Shown here piece after piece: positions 54,349-63,819 of a DNA stretch of 64,000 bases. The first letter of the stretch is position 1. The number at the start of each line of letters is the position of its first letter. This DNA comes from Arthrobacter bambusae (lineage in GTDB: Bacteria; Actinomycetota; Actinomycetes; Actinomycetales; Micrococcaceae). The position numbers and the translations under genes are program-made. The stretch spans positions 1 through 64,000 of the forward strand of contig NZ_JAHHZS010000007.1 of NCBI RefSeq assembly GCF_022606295.1. The letters are read 5' to 3'. Below the pieces are notes generated by a model. The model was not told where the DNA came from. It did no database searches and saw only the letters and a list, made by a program, of their open reading frames with translations.

Positions 54349-55637
54349 GCGCGATGTTCCGGGCATTGGAAAACCGCAACTACCGGTTATGGGCCTCGGG
54401 AGCCATGGTGTCCAACATCGGCACGTGGATGCAGCGGGTCGCGCAGGATTGGCTCGTGCTGACGGTCCTGACCAATCATTCCGGCACAGCCGTGGGTATT
54501 ACCACGGGGCTGCAGTTCCTGCCCATGCTGTTGCTTGGTCCCTACGGGGGCGTGATTGCAGACCGATACCGCAAACTGAGGATCTTGCGGTGGACACAGT
54601 CGGCCATGGGCCTTTGTGGATTGCTTGTCGGGCTTCTGGTCCTGACCGGCTCGGCGCAGTTGTGGCAACTGTATGTGGCCGCCCTTTGCCTTGGAGTGGC
54701 CAGCGCCATTGACGGGCCGGCTCGCCAGGCCTTCGTTTCCGAACTCGTGGGGCAAGAGCATGTTGCAAATGCCGTGGCACTGAACTCTGCTTCCTTCAAC
54801 ACCGCCCGGCTCACTGGACCGGCCATCGCCGGGGTCCTGATCGCCTGGATCGGCACGGGACCCGTCTTCCTGCTCAACGCGGCCAGTTTCGCCGCCGTCC
54901 TCGTGTCATTGTGGCGCATTCAGCCTTCCGCGCTGTTCCCCTCGGCACCGGCAGGCAACGGGAAGCATCCGGTGGTGGAGGGCCTTGGCTACGTGAGCCG
55001 ACGCCCGGACCTGGTGCTCATTCTTGTCATGGTCGGGATCCTGGGGGCATTCGGCATGAATTTTCCCGTTACCAATGCGCTCATGTCCACGACGGCGTTC
55101 GGCATGGGGCCCGGGGAATTCGGCCTTCTGGGTTCCATCATGGCGGTGGGGACGCTGGCCGGGGCGCTCATGGCGGCCAGGAGGTCCGGTCCGCGGATGC
55201 GTTTTTTGCTGCTCGGGGCCATCACCATGGGCATCTTCACCCTCATCGGGAGTATCTCTCCGTCATTCTGGCTCTACGCAGCGTCGCTGATTCCGGTCGG
55301 CATCGGATCCATGACCTTCCTGAACAGTTGCAATACGAGTATCCAGCTCTCGGCGGAACCACAATTCCGGGGGCGCGTGCTGGCGCTGTACATGGCTGTC
55401 ATGCAGGGTGGGACTGCCTTGGGCGCCCCACTCATGGGGTGGATCGGCACTGAATTCGGTCCGCGGTGGGCGGTGGCAGTCGCCGGTACTGTTGTGCTGT
55501 TGACCGCCTTCTGCGCAGTGATCGTGGTCAGCCGGAAAAACGACCTGACCTTTCGCAGCCAAGTCCGGACCGTCTTCGTGCGAATGGCTCACCGGGATCG
55601 AAATATTCACGACGCCGAAACCAAGGAAGCTGCGTAA
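54345..55637 (+). CDS. MFS exporter (DHA3/EntS-like)
   Basis: A 430-residue major facilitator transporter. The first helices carry ENRNYRLWASGAMVSNIGTW and MQRVAQDWLVLTVL, a signature of the DHA3/EntS branch, and the loop motif GGVIADRYRKLRIL is the conserved cytoplasmic A motif. About twelve transmembrane segments are visible. It is translated with marR (ATGA overlap). The exported compound is unknown. Confidence 0.88.
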   Translation: MSAMFRALENRNYRLWASGAMVSNIGTWMQRVAQDWLVLTVLTNHSGTAVGITTGLQFLPMLLLGPYGGVIADRYRKLRILRWTQSAMGLCGLLVGLLVLTGSAQLWQLYVAALCLGVASAIDGPARQAFVSELVGQEHVANAVALNSASFNTARLTGPAIAGVLIAWIGTGPVFLLNAASFAAVLVSLWRIQPSALFPSAPAGNGKHPVVEGLGYVSRRPDLVLILVMVGILGAFGMNFPVTNALMSTTAFGMGPGEFGLLGSIMAVGTLAGALMAARRSGPRMRFLLLGAITMGIFTLIGSISPSFWLYAASLIPVGIGSMTFLNSCNTSIQLSAEPQFRGRVLALYMAVMQGGTALGAPLMGWIGTEFGPRWAVAVAGTVVLLTAFCAVIVVSRKNDLTFRSQVRTVFVRMAHRDRNIHDAETKEAA

Positions 55638-55752
55638 TTCCACACAAAATGCGCGGGATCCGCGGTTGGACGGGCATAGTTAAGCTCTTGGGCTTGCACT
55701 TATGGGTACAGTCACCGCATGGATGCAGCACGGATACGAACAGGGGCTTGAC

Positions 55753-56775
55753 TTGGCAGGGAATGCAACCTTCAGGCACAGTAACACCGCGCTCCTCTCG
55801 GTGAGCTGTATCGAGGCTCCGAGGATCGTGAGTTCCACGGATTTCGACCGCAGGTTGGCTTCAACGCTGCAGCGGTTGAAGTTCCCGCCGCGGCTGCTTG
55901 AGCGCGTGGCCGGCATCACGCACCGCCGCTGGTGGGCCGCCGGGACATCATTCGATGACGCAGCGGTCGAAGCCGGCGCGAAGGCCTTGGCAGAGGCCGG
56001 CGTCGAAGCGTCCGAAATCGGCCTGCTGATCAATACTTCGGTCACGCGGCGCAATCTCGAACCATCCGTGGCGGTGAAGATCCACCACGAACTCGGCCTG
56101 CCGTCGTCGGCCATGAACTTCGACCTGGCCAACGCCTGCCTTGGATTCGTGAACGCCTTGATCCTGGCGGCCAACATGATCGACTCCGGACAGATCAAGT
56201 ACGCGGTCATCGTCAACGGCGAGGACGCCCAGGTGACCCAGGAAGCCACACTGGCCCGATTGCAGCGGCCTGAGACCACCCGTGAAGACTTCGGCCGGGA
56301 GTTCGCCACCCTCACGCTCGGTTCCGGAGCTGCCGCAGCAGTCTTGGGCCCCGCGGACGAGCACCCCGGGGCGCATCGGCTTATTGGCGGCGTGATGCGT
56401 GCCGGCACGGAACACCACGAATTGTGCGTGGGAGGCATCGACGGAATGACCACCGACACGAAAGGGCTGCTCGATGGCGGCCTCCAGCTGGTCGTCGACG
56501 CCTGGCAGGAAGCCCAGCCGGAGTGGGACTGGGCCGCCATGGACCGCTACGTCACGCATCAAGTCAGCAATGCCTACACCCAAGCGATCATCAATGCCAT
56601 TGATCTGGACGCGGACAAGGTTCCGATCACGTTCCCGCACTGGGGCAACGTTGGCCCGGCCTCGCTCCCGATGACCCTGGCAGCCGAGGCGCAGTCGCTG
56701 AGCTCCGGAGACCGTGTGTTGTGCATGGGTGTTGGTTCAGGGCTGAACGCGGGAATGGTGGAAATCGTTTGGTAG
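55753..56775 (+). CDS. oleA: OleA thiolase (olefin/beta-ketoacid synthase)
   Basis: A 340-residue thiolase-fold condensing enzyme that joins two fatty acyl-CoAs head to head to a beta-keto acid. The nucleophile Cys is in NFDLANACLGFVNALI, the catalytic His in YVTHQVSNAY and the Asn in HWGNVGPASLP. TTG 55753 was chosen because the protein then starts LAGNATFRHSNTALLSV, as expected, and AGGGG lies upstream; ATG 55702 and 55723 are alternatives. It is the first gene of the ole cluster. Confidence 0.88.
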   Translation: MAGNATFRHSNTALLSVSCIEAPRIVSSTDFDRRLASTLQRLKFPPRLLERVAGITHRRWWAAGTSFDDAAVEAGAKALAEAGVEASEIGLLINTSVTRRNLEPSVAVKIHHELGLPSSAMNFDLANACLGFVNALILAANMIDSGQIKYAVIVNGEDAQVTQEATLARLQRPETTREDFGREFATLTLGSGAAAAVLGPADEHPGAHRLIGGVMRAGTEHHELCVGGIDGMTTDTKGLLDGGLQLVVDAWQEAQPEWDWAAMDRYVTHQVSNAYTQAIINAIDLDADKVPITFPHWGNVGPASLPMTLAAEAQSLSSGDRVLCMGVGSGLNAGMVEIVW

Positions 56776-59465
56776 CCACCCTCTGGCCCGGGGTCGATCC
56801 GGAGTGGTCCCGGACAATCGGCGTCCCGTCCACTTCCGCCGTCGATGCGCCAGGCACCGTGCGCCGCTGGCACGTGTTGGACAACGGCGCCCAGCTCTCC
56901 CGCCGCGGCCTGGCTCCCGCCGGCACCCTGCTGTGCGTGCACGGCAACCCCACATGGTCTTATCTGTGGCGGACCCTGCTGGCCGCCGGATCGGACGCGG
57001 CCCATCCGTGGCGGGTTGTGGCGGTAGACCAACTGGACATGGGCTACTCCGAGCGCAGCGGCACCTTCCGGCGCCTGGCGGACCGGATCAACGACCTGGG
57101 CGACCTCACGGACGCACTGGACCTGGACGGCCCGGTGGTGACGGTGGGTCACGACTGGGGCGGCGTCATCAGCCTGGGCTGGGCACTGGCGCACCCGCGG
57201 CAGGTCAAGGGCGTGGTGCTGACCAACACCGCCGTGCATCACCCCTCCGATTCGGCAATCCCGCCAGCCCTCCGGCTTGCCTTGCACCCGCTCGTTCACC
57301 GGTGGGGCACGACGACGTCGGACGCCTTTCTGCGGGTGACACACTCGCTGGCGAACCCGCCGCTGCCCGCCGACATTCGAGACGCCTACATGGCCCCCTA
57401 CCGCGGAGCCTCCCGCCGGGCCGGGGTAGGGAACTTTGTGGCGGATATTCCCGCGGATGCTTCCCATCCGAGCTTCCCTGCGCTCACATGCGTCGCGGAA
57501 GGGTTGCGCGGGCTGAAGGTCCCGGCCCTGATGCTCTGGGGCCCCCGGGATCCCATCTTTTCCGACCGGTACCTCAAAGACCTCATCACGCGGCTTCCGC
57601 ACGCCGACGTGCACCGCTTCGAAGGCGCGGGACACCTCGTGGCGGAAGACCGGGACATTGCCACACCTGTCTTCCAGTGGCTTGCCGAGCACGGGGGTGT
57701 GAGTGCAAGCCAGCCTGACACAGTCGAAGAGCCAACGAGCGGCGGTCACGGGCGGAACGGTGCGGCCGAGCGCTCGCAGGCGGGTTTCCGGGCGCTTTGG
57801 GAATCGCTCGGCGAGCTCGCGACGGGACCGGCGAATGAAGATATCGCCGTTGCGGAAATGGCTCCGGACGGCAGCGTCGGCCGTTCCCTCAGCTGGCAGC
57901 AGCTGGACCGGAACATCCTTGACCTTGCGTCGGGGTTGCGGGAAGCCGGGGTAGGGAACGGCAGCAGGGTGAGCCTGATGGTTCCGCCCGGAGTGGACCT
58001 GACCGTAGCCCTCTACGCGTGCTTGCGGATCGGCGCGGTAGTGGTCGTGGCCGACGCCGGATTGGGAACCAGAGGCCTGAGCCGGGCGCTGAAGGGCGCC
58101 ACCGCCGATTTCCTCATCGGAATCGACAAAGCGCTGGCAGCCGCCTCGGTGCTCGGCTGGCCGGGACGGCGGATCAGCGTCCGGGACCTACCGGCTGCCC
58201 GCCGCCGGATCCTGGGTGTCGAAACCTCTCTCACCGCCCTGGCCGGGCTCGGTGCCAAGCATGGTTCAGGGTTGCCCGTGCACATTGTGGACCCGGATGC
58301 GCCGGCCGCCGTGCTCTTCACCTCAGGCTCCACCGGTCCGGCGAAAGGCGTGCTCTATACGCACAGGCAGCTGGCCGCGATGCGCGATACGCTGGCCGAA
58401 ACTTTCGGGATCGGTCCCGGTGCCCGGCTCGTGGCGGGTTTCGCCCCGTTCGCCCTGCTGGGGCCCGCGCTCGGAGCTGTTTCGGTGACGCCAGACATGG
58501 ACGTTACTGCGCCCCGCACCTTGACGGCCCGCGCGCTGGCGGACGCAGCAGCGGCCATCGACGCTACCGTCGTCTTCGCTTCTCCGGCTGCGCTGCGCAA
58601 CGTCCTTGCCACCCGGGATGACGTGAGCGGGGCAGGGCATCCAGCCCTGGAAGGTGTCGGGTTGCTTCTCTCTGCCGGCGCGCCCGTCCCGGAACGGCTC
58701 TTGGCGCAGGTGCAGCAGCTGCTGCCCCGGGCTTCGCTGCATACCCCGTACGGGATGACCGAGGCGCTGCCTGTCACCGATATCAGCCTCGAACAAATCC
58801 AGGCCGCCGACGCCGAAGCCGCCGCCGGTACGGTTGCGGGAGCAGGCAACGGCGTGTGCGTCGGGAAGCCCGTGCATGGCGCCAGAGTGGCCGTCGTCCC
58901 ACTGGCTGCGGATGGGACCGCACCTGGATCCCATGCAGTGACGGAAGCTGGCGTGACCGGGGAAATCCTCGTCAGCGCCGCACACGTCAAGGAAGCCTAC
59001 GACAGGCTGTGGTTGACCCAGCGGGGGAGCATCAGCCCGCCCGGATGGCACCGCACCGGCGACGTGGGCCACTTCGACGACGCCGGACGGCTCTGGGTGG
59101 AAGGACGTCTCGCCCATGTCGTGACGGCGCCCGGGGCGGTGGTGACGCCCGTGGGTGCCGAACGGGCGATCGAAAGCCTCAACTGCGTCCGGCTGGCCGC
59201 CATCACCGGCGTCGGACCGGCGGGGACCCAGGCCGTCGTCGCCGTCGTCGAGACTGTCCCTCCCTCCCGCAAAGCCGGCCTTGCTGCGCCGGCGCTCGCC
59301 GCACGTGTCCGCGAGGCAGCCCTTGAGGCTGGCGTCATGGTCTCCGCTGTGCTCGCGGTCCCCGCGCAGCCCACCGATATCCGACACAACGCCAAGATCG
59401 ACAGGACCCGGCTGTCCCGCTGGGCTTCACGGGTGTTGGCCGGCGGCCGGCCTGGAGAGCCGTGA
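56769..59465 (+). CDS. oleBC: OleBC fusion: beta-lactone decarboxylase + beta-lactone synthetase
   Basis: An 898-residue fusion typical of actinobacteria. Residues to about 310 are OleB, an alpha/beta-hydrolase with HGNPTWSYLWR and the nucleophile Asp in VGHDWGGVISLG, then GAGHLVAED with the catalytic His. From about 350 the protein is OleC, an acyl-CoA-synthetase-like ATP-using enzyme with FTSGSTGPAKGVLYTHRQL, HTPYGMTEALP and WHRTGDVGHFD. The final Lys-type motif is NAKIDRTRLSRW. The start TTG 56769 overlaps the oleA stop. OleC closes the beta-lactone and OleB removes CO2 to give the olefin. Confidence 0.9.
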   Translation: MVATLWPGVDPEWSRTIGVPSTSAVDAPGTVRRWHVLDNGAQLSRRGLAPAGTLLCVHGNPTWSYLWRTLLAAGSDAAHPWRVVAVDQLDMGYSERSGTFRRLADRINDLGDLTDALDLDGPVVTVGHDWGGVISLGWALAHPRQVKGVVLTNTAVHHPSDSAIPPALRLALHPLVHRWGTTTSDAFLRVTHSLANPPLPADIRDAYMAPYRGASRRAGVGNFVADIPADASHPSFPALTCVAEGLRGLKVPALMLWGPRDPIFSDRYLKDLITRLPHADVHRFEGAGHLVAEDRDIATPVFQWLAEHGGVSASQPDTVEEPTSGGHGRNGAAERSQAGFRALWESLGELATGPANEDIAVAEMAPDGSVGRSLSWQQLDRNILDLASGLREAGVGNGSRVSLMVPPGVDLTVALYACLRIGAVVVVADAGLGTRGLSRALKGATADFLIGIDKALAAASVLGWPGRRISVRDLPAARRRILGVETSLTALAGLGAKHGSGLPVHIVDPDAPAAVLFTSGSTGPAKGVLYTHRQLAAMRDTLAETFGIGPGARLVAGFAPFALLGPALGAVSVTPDMDVTAPRTLTARALADAAAAIDATVVFASPAALRNVLATRDDVSGAGHPALEGVGLLLSAGAPVPERLLAQVQQLLPRASLHTPYGMTEALPVTDISLEQIQAADAEAAAGTVAGAGNGVCVGKPVHGARVAVVPLAADGTAPGSHAVTEAGVTGEILVSAAHVKEAYDRLWLTQRGSISPPGWHRTGDVGHFDDAGRLWVEGRLAHVVTAPGAVVTPVGAERAIESLNCVRLAAITGVGPAGTQAVVAVVETVPPSRKAGLAAPALAARVREAALEAGVMVSAVLAVPAQPTDIRHNAKIDRTRLSRWASRVLAGGRPGEP

Positions 59466-60439
59466 GGGTCCTCGTCACCGGCGCGAGCGGGCTGCTCGGA
59501 CGGGAAGTTGCCCGGCTACTGGTCCGCCAAGGCCACGTCGTGGCCACGTTTCAGCGCCGTCCCTCAGGAGTCGACGGCGCGACGGACTTCCGCGGTTCCC
59601 TGACGGACGCTGCGGCACTCCGGAGAGCAGTCGAAGGCTCGGAGGGAATCATCCACCTGGCCGCGAAAGTATCCTTCACGGGCCGTGCAGCGGAGTTCGA
59701 CGAGGTGAATGTCGAGGGGACCCGCAAGGTGCTCCATTCCGCCCGCGCGGCCGGGGTACGGGACGTAGTCTTCGTCTCCTCCCCGTCGGTGGCCAACTCC
59801 GGCACCTCGATCGTCGGGCTGGGGGCGGAGCCAGCCGATCCGCAGCATGCGCACGGCAACTACTCCCGCACCAAGGCCGAAGCTGAGTTGCTGGCGCTAG
59901 CAGCGGACGCTCCGGACTTCCGGGTCGCCGCGGTGCGCCCCCATATCGTTTGGGGCCCCGGCGACACCCAGCTCGTGGAACGGGTCCTGGCCCGGGCCAG
60001 CCGCAACCGCCTCCCGCTGCTCGACGCCGGTGCGGCCCTCATCGACACCACCTACGTGGACAACGCCGCCTCGGCCATCGTCGCCGCGCTGCACCGCATG
60101 GAACATGTCCATGGCCGATCCGTCGTCGTGAGCAACGGCGAGCCGCGCCCGGTCGGCGAACTGCTCGCAGGCATATGCGCAGCAGGGGGCGTCGCCGTGC
60201 CGTCGTGGACCGTGCCGGGTGCTGTGGCGCGGGCGGCGGGAGCCGTGGTGGAAAGGCTCTGGACCTGGACAGGGCGCCAAGAAGAGCCGCCGATGACCAG
60301 ATTCCTCGCCGAGCAGCTCTCCACCGCCCACTGGTTCGACCAGCGCGAGACCCGGGAACTCCTCGACTGGACGCCCGCGGTCTCCCTTGATGAGGGACTG
60401 GCACGGCTGGCCGAGCACTATCGGGGCGCCGGGGGCTAA
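59462..60439 (+). CDS. oleD: OleD 2-alkyl-3-ketoalkanoic acid reductase
   Basis: A 325-residue extended short-chain dehydrogenase that reduces the OleA product to the beta-hydroxy acid. It has MRVLVTGASGLLGREVARLL at the start for NADPH binding, IIHLAAKVSFTG, and the catalytic YSRTK motif. The GTG start overlaps the oleBC stop, so oleA, oleBC and oleD form one operon. Confidence 0.9.
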   Translation: MRVLVTGASGLLGREVARLLVRQGHVVATFQRRPSGVDGATDFRGSLTDAAALRRAVEGSEGIIHLAAKVSFTGRAAEFDEVNVEGTRKVLHSARAAGVRDVVFVSSPSVANSGTSIVGLGAEPADPQHAHGNYSRTKAEAELLALAADAPDFRVAAVRPHIVWGPGDTQLVERVLARASRNRLPLLDAGAALIDTTYVDNAASAIVAALHRMEHVHGRSVVVSNGEPRPVGELLAGICAAGGVAVPSWTVPGAVARAAGAVVERLWTWTGRQEEPPMTRFLAEQLSTAHWFDQRETRELLDWTPAVSLDEGLARLAEHYRGAGG

Positions 60440-60620
60440 AGCCGGGGGTCGGACGTGAGCGCCCGGCCGTCGTCGAGCCGTCCTGCCAGGATCCGAAGGA
60501 GCTTCGGATCCGCCGCAGCGGTGAGCTTGAGGTCGTACCAGCCGCCCTGAGTCTGCATCACAACAGTCTTGGCCTGGCCCGGGTTGAGCGCGAGCTTCTG
60601 CGATCCGGCGCCACTCCGGG
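60436..60620 (-). pseudogene. 3' remnant of a phospholipase C gene
   Basis: The minus strand encodes about 60 residues, including KLALNPGQAKTVVMQTQGGW, YDLKLTAAADPKLLRILAGR and LDDGRALTSDP, matching the C-terminal domain of bacterial phosphocholine-type phospholipase C (usual ending W-Y-D-L-T-V ... F-A-G-R-x-E-T-G ... S-D-P). The rest of that gene is absent, and unrelated sequence follows at about 60620. Its stop overlaps the oleD stop by four bases. Confidence 0.6.
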
Positions 60621-60621
60621 A

Positions 60622-60813
60622 ATGAAGGTCAATCTCGACACACCGCTCAGCGAGGCGCTGGCGCGTTCCATGACCCGGACCCAGGACACCCGGTTCAGTC
60701 CGCTGCTGGTCACGGACAACGCCGGCGGCTTTGCCGGCGTGGCCCGCCTGGAACGGATGATCACCGCCCTCGACGAGGCGGACCCTGCCATGAAGGACCA
60801 ACAGCACCCATGA
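60622..60813 (+). pseudogene. 3' remnant with CBS/EAL-protein-like ending
   Basis: A 63-residue frame: DTPLSEALARSMTRTQDTRF, SPLLVTDNAGGFAGVARLER, MITALDEADPAMKDQQHP. The pattern fits the second half of a CBS domain as found at the end of EAL-type signalling proteins. Its 5' part is missing and is replaced by the phospholipase remnant on the opposite strand, so two gene ends meet here. Confidence 0.45.
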
Positions 60814-60849
60814 TGTGTTCCTGTCGCCCGGCCGCAGCGGGTCCGGCTT

Positions 60850-61707
60850 TCAACCGCCTGCGGTCCCGCCCAGGGAATGGCCCTGCTTCTCAGTCTTTCG
60901 GGCGGTGAGGTAAAGGCGATGCGCGGTGATGACCAGGACCAGCCAGGCGGCGCCAAGGGTCCACGCCGCCAGGACATCCGTGAGCCAGTGATGACCCAGG
61001 AACACGCGGCTCAGCCCAATGGTCAGGGCGAAGAGGGCAGCCCCGGTCACCGTCCAGGCGCGGGCCCGGCGGGAGCGGCAGCGCAGGATGATCAGATAGG
61101 CGACAATTCCGGCGATCACGAACGAGTTGAGCGAATGCCCGCTGGGAAACGACGGCGAATACTCGTAGGGCGGCACAGCGTCACTGAGCGGCGGCCGGGC
61201 CCGGCCGATGAGCTGCTTGCCGGCGACTGTCATGAGCAGGGAACCGGCCGCGGCTGTCACGATGAGGATCGCGGGGGTCCAGGAACGGCGCCGCAGAACC
61301 AGAACGGCCGTCGCGATCACCGCAAGGATCGGCATCCCGATTCCTCCACCCAGATCGGTGTATGCAGTGGCTGCCGCGTCCAGTGCGGGGCTGCGCAGGG
61401 TCATCGCTGCTTCAAGGACCGGGTGGTCCAGGGCGGCGACGCCATCTGCTTCTGTTACCGCCTCATATACAAGGCCTGTCGTGAAGGCCAGCAGTGATGC
61501 GACCACGGCTCCGGCAGCCAGGATCAGGATCAGCACGCCATAGGGGCCGAGCCGGGCGCTGACGCGTTGCGCGCGGGAGGCAAGCCACCTGCCGGCAGGG
61601 GTCTTCCACCGGGCAAGGTCGGCGTCACCGACGAACCGGTCGTCAGTGAGTTCGCCCGTGCCTCCGGCTGACTCGTTGTCCGACGTGCCTTCGGGGTGAA
61701 CACCCAT
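60850..61707 (-). CDS. PAP2-family phosphatase, membrane-bound
   Basis: A 285-residue integral membrane phosphatase of the PAP2 superfamily. The three motifs are KQLIGRARPP, SPSFPSGHSLNSF and SRVFLGHHWLTDVLAAW, giving the catalytic His pair. About six transmembrane helices are seen. Substrates in this family are lipid phosphates such as phosphatidate or undecaprenyl diphosphate. ATG 61707 has GGAAG upstream; ATG 61731 would add eight residues. It is divergent from the phospholipase D-like gene. Confidence 0.9.
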   Translation of the reverse strand: MGVHPEGTSDNESAGGTGELTDDRFVGDADLARWKTPAGRWLASRAQRVSARLGPYGVLILILAAGAVVASLLAFTTGLVYEAVTEADGVAALDHPVLEAAMTLRSPALDAAATAYTDLGGGIGMPILAVIATAVLVLRRRSWTPAILIVTAAAGSLLMTVAGKQLIGRARPPLSDAVPPYEYSPSFPSGHSLNSFVIAGIVAYLIILRCRSRRARAWTVTGAALFALTIGLSRVFLGHHWLTDVLAAWTLGAAWLVLVITAHRLYLTARKTEKQGHSLGGTAGG

Positions 61708-61817
61708 CGTCTTCCGCCTTCCAATGCGCATGGACTTGATCAGTAAGGTTACCTTCTATGCTGTTTGCAGACGGGACATTCGAGGATTGGCCTCCGGGCC
61801 CCCGGAAGGAGCACTGA

Positions 61818-63431
61818 GTGGACAACGACGCTGGTAGCTGGTTCCTGAGCCGCGCTGAGCGGGGGAATCTGGCCACGGAGGTGCACTCAGGCGGTGCGGG
61901 TTCTCCATCGTGGTCCGACGGCAACCTCGTGCGGCCCTTGATTCACGGATCGAGCTACTTTGCCCGATTGCATGAAGAGCTGACTGCCTTGCGGGCGGGA
62001 GACCGCGTGTGGTTCACCGACTGGCGCGGCGACGCGGACGAGCGGCTTCTGGAAGACGGGCCGACGATCGGTGACTTGCTGGCCGGGCTGGCCCGCTCCG
62101 GGGTGGAAGTGCGGGGCCTTGTCTGGAGATCCCACGGAGAACGGGTATCGGCCCCGATGAGCGGGCGATCCAACGAACTCCTGAGTCGCAAGATCAACGA
62201 CGCCGGCGGAGAGGTGCTGTTGGATCAGCGTGTGCGCCTGTTCGGCTCCCACCACCAGAAGATGTTCGTCATCCGGCGTCGTGACGATCCGTCGCGGGAC
62301 GTCGCGTTTATTGGCGGTCTCGACCTTTCGCACAGCCGCCGGGACGACGCCGGCCATACGGGGGACCCGCAGGCGGTGACCATGGATCCGTGGTACGGGA
62401 AACGTCCCCCGTGGCATGATGCCGCGCTCGAACTGCGTGGACCCGTGGTGGCGGATGTGCTGGCAGTGTTCGCTGAACGGTGGAACGACCCCCATCCATT
62501 GGACCGGCGCACCCCGTACCGGATGCTGCTGCAGTGCCTGGCCCGCATGCCCCGGCACCCCGAGCCGCTCCCTGCGGCTGCACCGCCGCCACCGGCGGCC
62601 GGCCCCCATTCCGTCCAGCTCCTGCGCACCTACGGGGTGAAACGTCCGCCGTTCCCGTTCGCGCCCGAAGGGGAACGCAGCATTGCCCGCGGCTACGCGA
62701 AAGCCTTCGCCCGCGCCCGCTCGCTGATCTACATCGAGGACCAGTATTTGTGGTCCGCAGAGGTGGCGGCCGGAATCGCAGCGGCCCTCGAACGGAACCC
62801 CGAGCTGAGGGTGATCGCCGTCGTGCCCCGCTACCCCGACTCCGACGGTTCGCTGATGGGGCCGGCGAGCCGGATCGGGCAAATTCGCGCCCTCAGGATG
62901 TTGCGTCGGACGGCACCAGACAGGGTCGGCGTGTTCGACCTGGAGAACAGTTCCGGAACGCCGATCTACGTCCACGCCAAGATCTGCATCATCGACGACA
63001 TCTGGTTCACCTGCGGTTCAGACAATTTCAACCGCCGTTCCTGGACCACTGACAGCGAGCTCACCTGTGCCGTAGTCGACACGACTACCGACGAGGGGGA
63101 ACTGCCTCGATCCGATAACGGCCGCGACGCTTCCCGCCCGTTGGCCAGCGGGCTCCGGCGCCAGCTCTGGGCCGAACACCTGGGCTTGGACCAGGACGAT
63201 CCCGTGCTCCACGACCCGGCGGCCGGGCTCAAGCTATGGAACGCCGCCGCCGACATTCTGGACCACTGGCATGAATCCGGGCGCCGCTCGCCCCGCCCCA
63301 CCGGAAACGTGCGGCACCACACCCCGGAACCCGTGCCGTCCCTCCAACGTCTGTGGGCGGATCCGCTCAGCCGCTTCGTCGTGGACCCGGACGGCCGTCC
63401 CCGCCGGCTGCGCGGCACTACCCGGTTCTAG
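61818..63431 (+). CDS. Phospholipase D-like protein with two HKD motifs
   Basis: A 537-residue protein of the phospholipase D superfamily. The first HKD box is GSHHQKMFVIRRRDD and the second VHAKICIIDDIWFTCGSDNF followed by NRRSW. Known members hydrolyse phospholipids or make cardiolipin-like products. GTG 61818 follows GGAAGGAG by seven bases. I see no signal peptide, so it is probably cytoplasmic or peripheral. Divergent placement with the PAP2 gene suggests a role in lipid metabolism. Confidence 0.9.
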   Translation: MDNDAGSWFLSRAERGNLATEVHSGGAGSPSWSDGNLVRPLIHGSSYFARLHEELTALRAGDRVWFTDWRGDADERLLEDGPTIGDLLAGLARSGVEVRGLVWRSHGERVSAPMSGRSNELLSRKINDAGGEVLLDQRVRLFGSHHQKMFVIRRRDDPSRDVAFIGGLDLSHSRRDDAGHTGDPQAVTMDPWYGKRPPWHDAALELRGPVVADVLAVFAERWNDPHPLDRRTPYRMLLQCLARMPRHPEPLPAAAPPPPAAGPHSVQLLRTYGVKRPPFPFAPEGERSIARGYAKAFARARSLIYIEDQYLWSAEVAAGIAAALERNPELRVIAVVPRYPDSDGSLMGPASRIGQIRALRMLRRTAPDRVGVFDLENSSGTPIYVHAKICIIDDIWFTCGSDNFNRRSWTTDSELTCAVVDTTTDEGELPRSDNGRDASRPLASGLRRQLWAEHLGLDQDDPVLHDPAAGLKLWNAAADILDHWHESGRRSPRPTGNVRHHTPEPVPSLQRLWADPLSRFVVDPDGRPRRLRGTTRF

Positions 63432-63558
63432 CAAGGAAGCACCACAGCGCCACACCATAACTGATTGCGAACCATCTCTTTCGACGTGCCCATGGCCCTT
63501 CGGCGAATCCTGGCATAAGGTTTGACCCACTACCCGCTGGATGAGGTGAGGGAGAACC

Positions 63559-63819
63559 ATGCCGCTTGCTCGTGCTGTACATCGAATGGCCGCTCATCGT
63601 GCCTGTGTCCCCGCCGCGCCCCCCAGGGTGCCGGCATGCGGGCGGTGCGGCCCGGGGTTTCCCCTGACATTCCATGAGTATGTTCCGGCGGTCTACGCCG
63701 TCGATGGCAGCGGATTGCGGCCCCCGTCGGCAAGCTACAGCTGCGCACGGTGCGGTACGAAGGACAGCCATCAGGTTCCGGCGGGCTGGGCCCCTCCCGA
63801 GTGGCAGTGGTACTCCTAA
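63559..63819 (+). CDS. Small zinc-ribbon-like protein, unknown
   Basis: An 86-residue protein with two CxxC knuckles, RVPACGRCGPGF and YSCARCGTKDSH, about 35 residues apart, suggesting a treble-clef or zinc-ribbon site. It ends VPAGWAPPEWQWYS. GAGGTGAGGGAG precedes the ATG. I do not know the family. Its stop overlaps the convergent peptidase stop by two to three bases. Confidence 0.65.
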   Translation: MPLARAVHRMAAHRACVPAAPPRVPACGRCGPGFPLTFHEYVPAVYAVDGSGLRPPSASYSCARCGTKDSHQVPAGWAPPEWQWYS

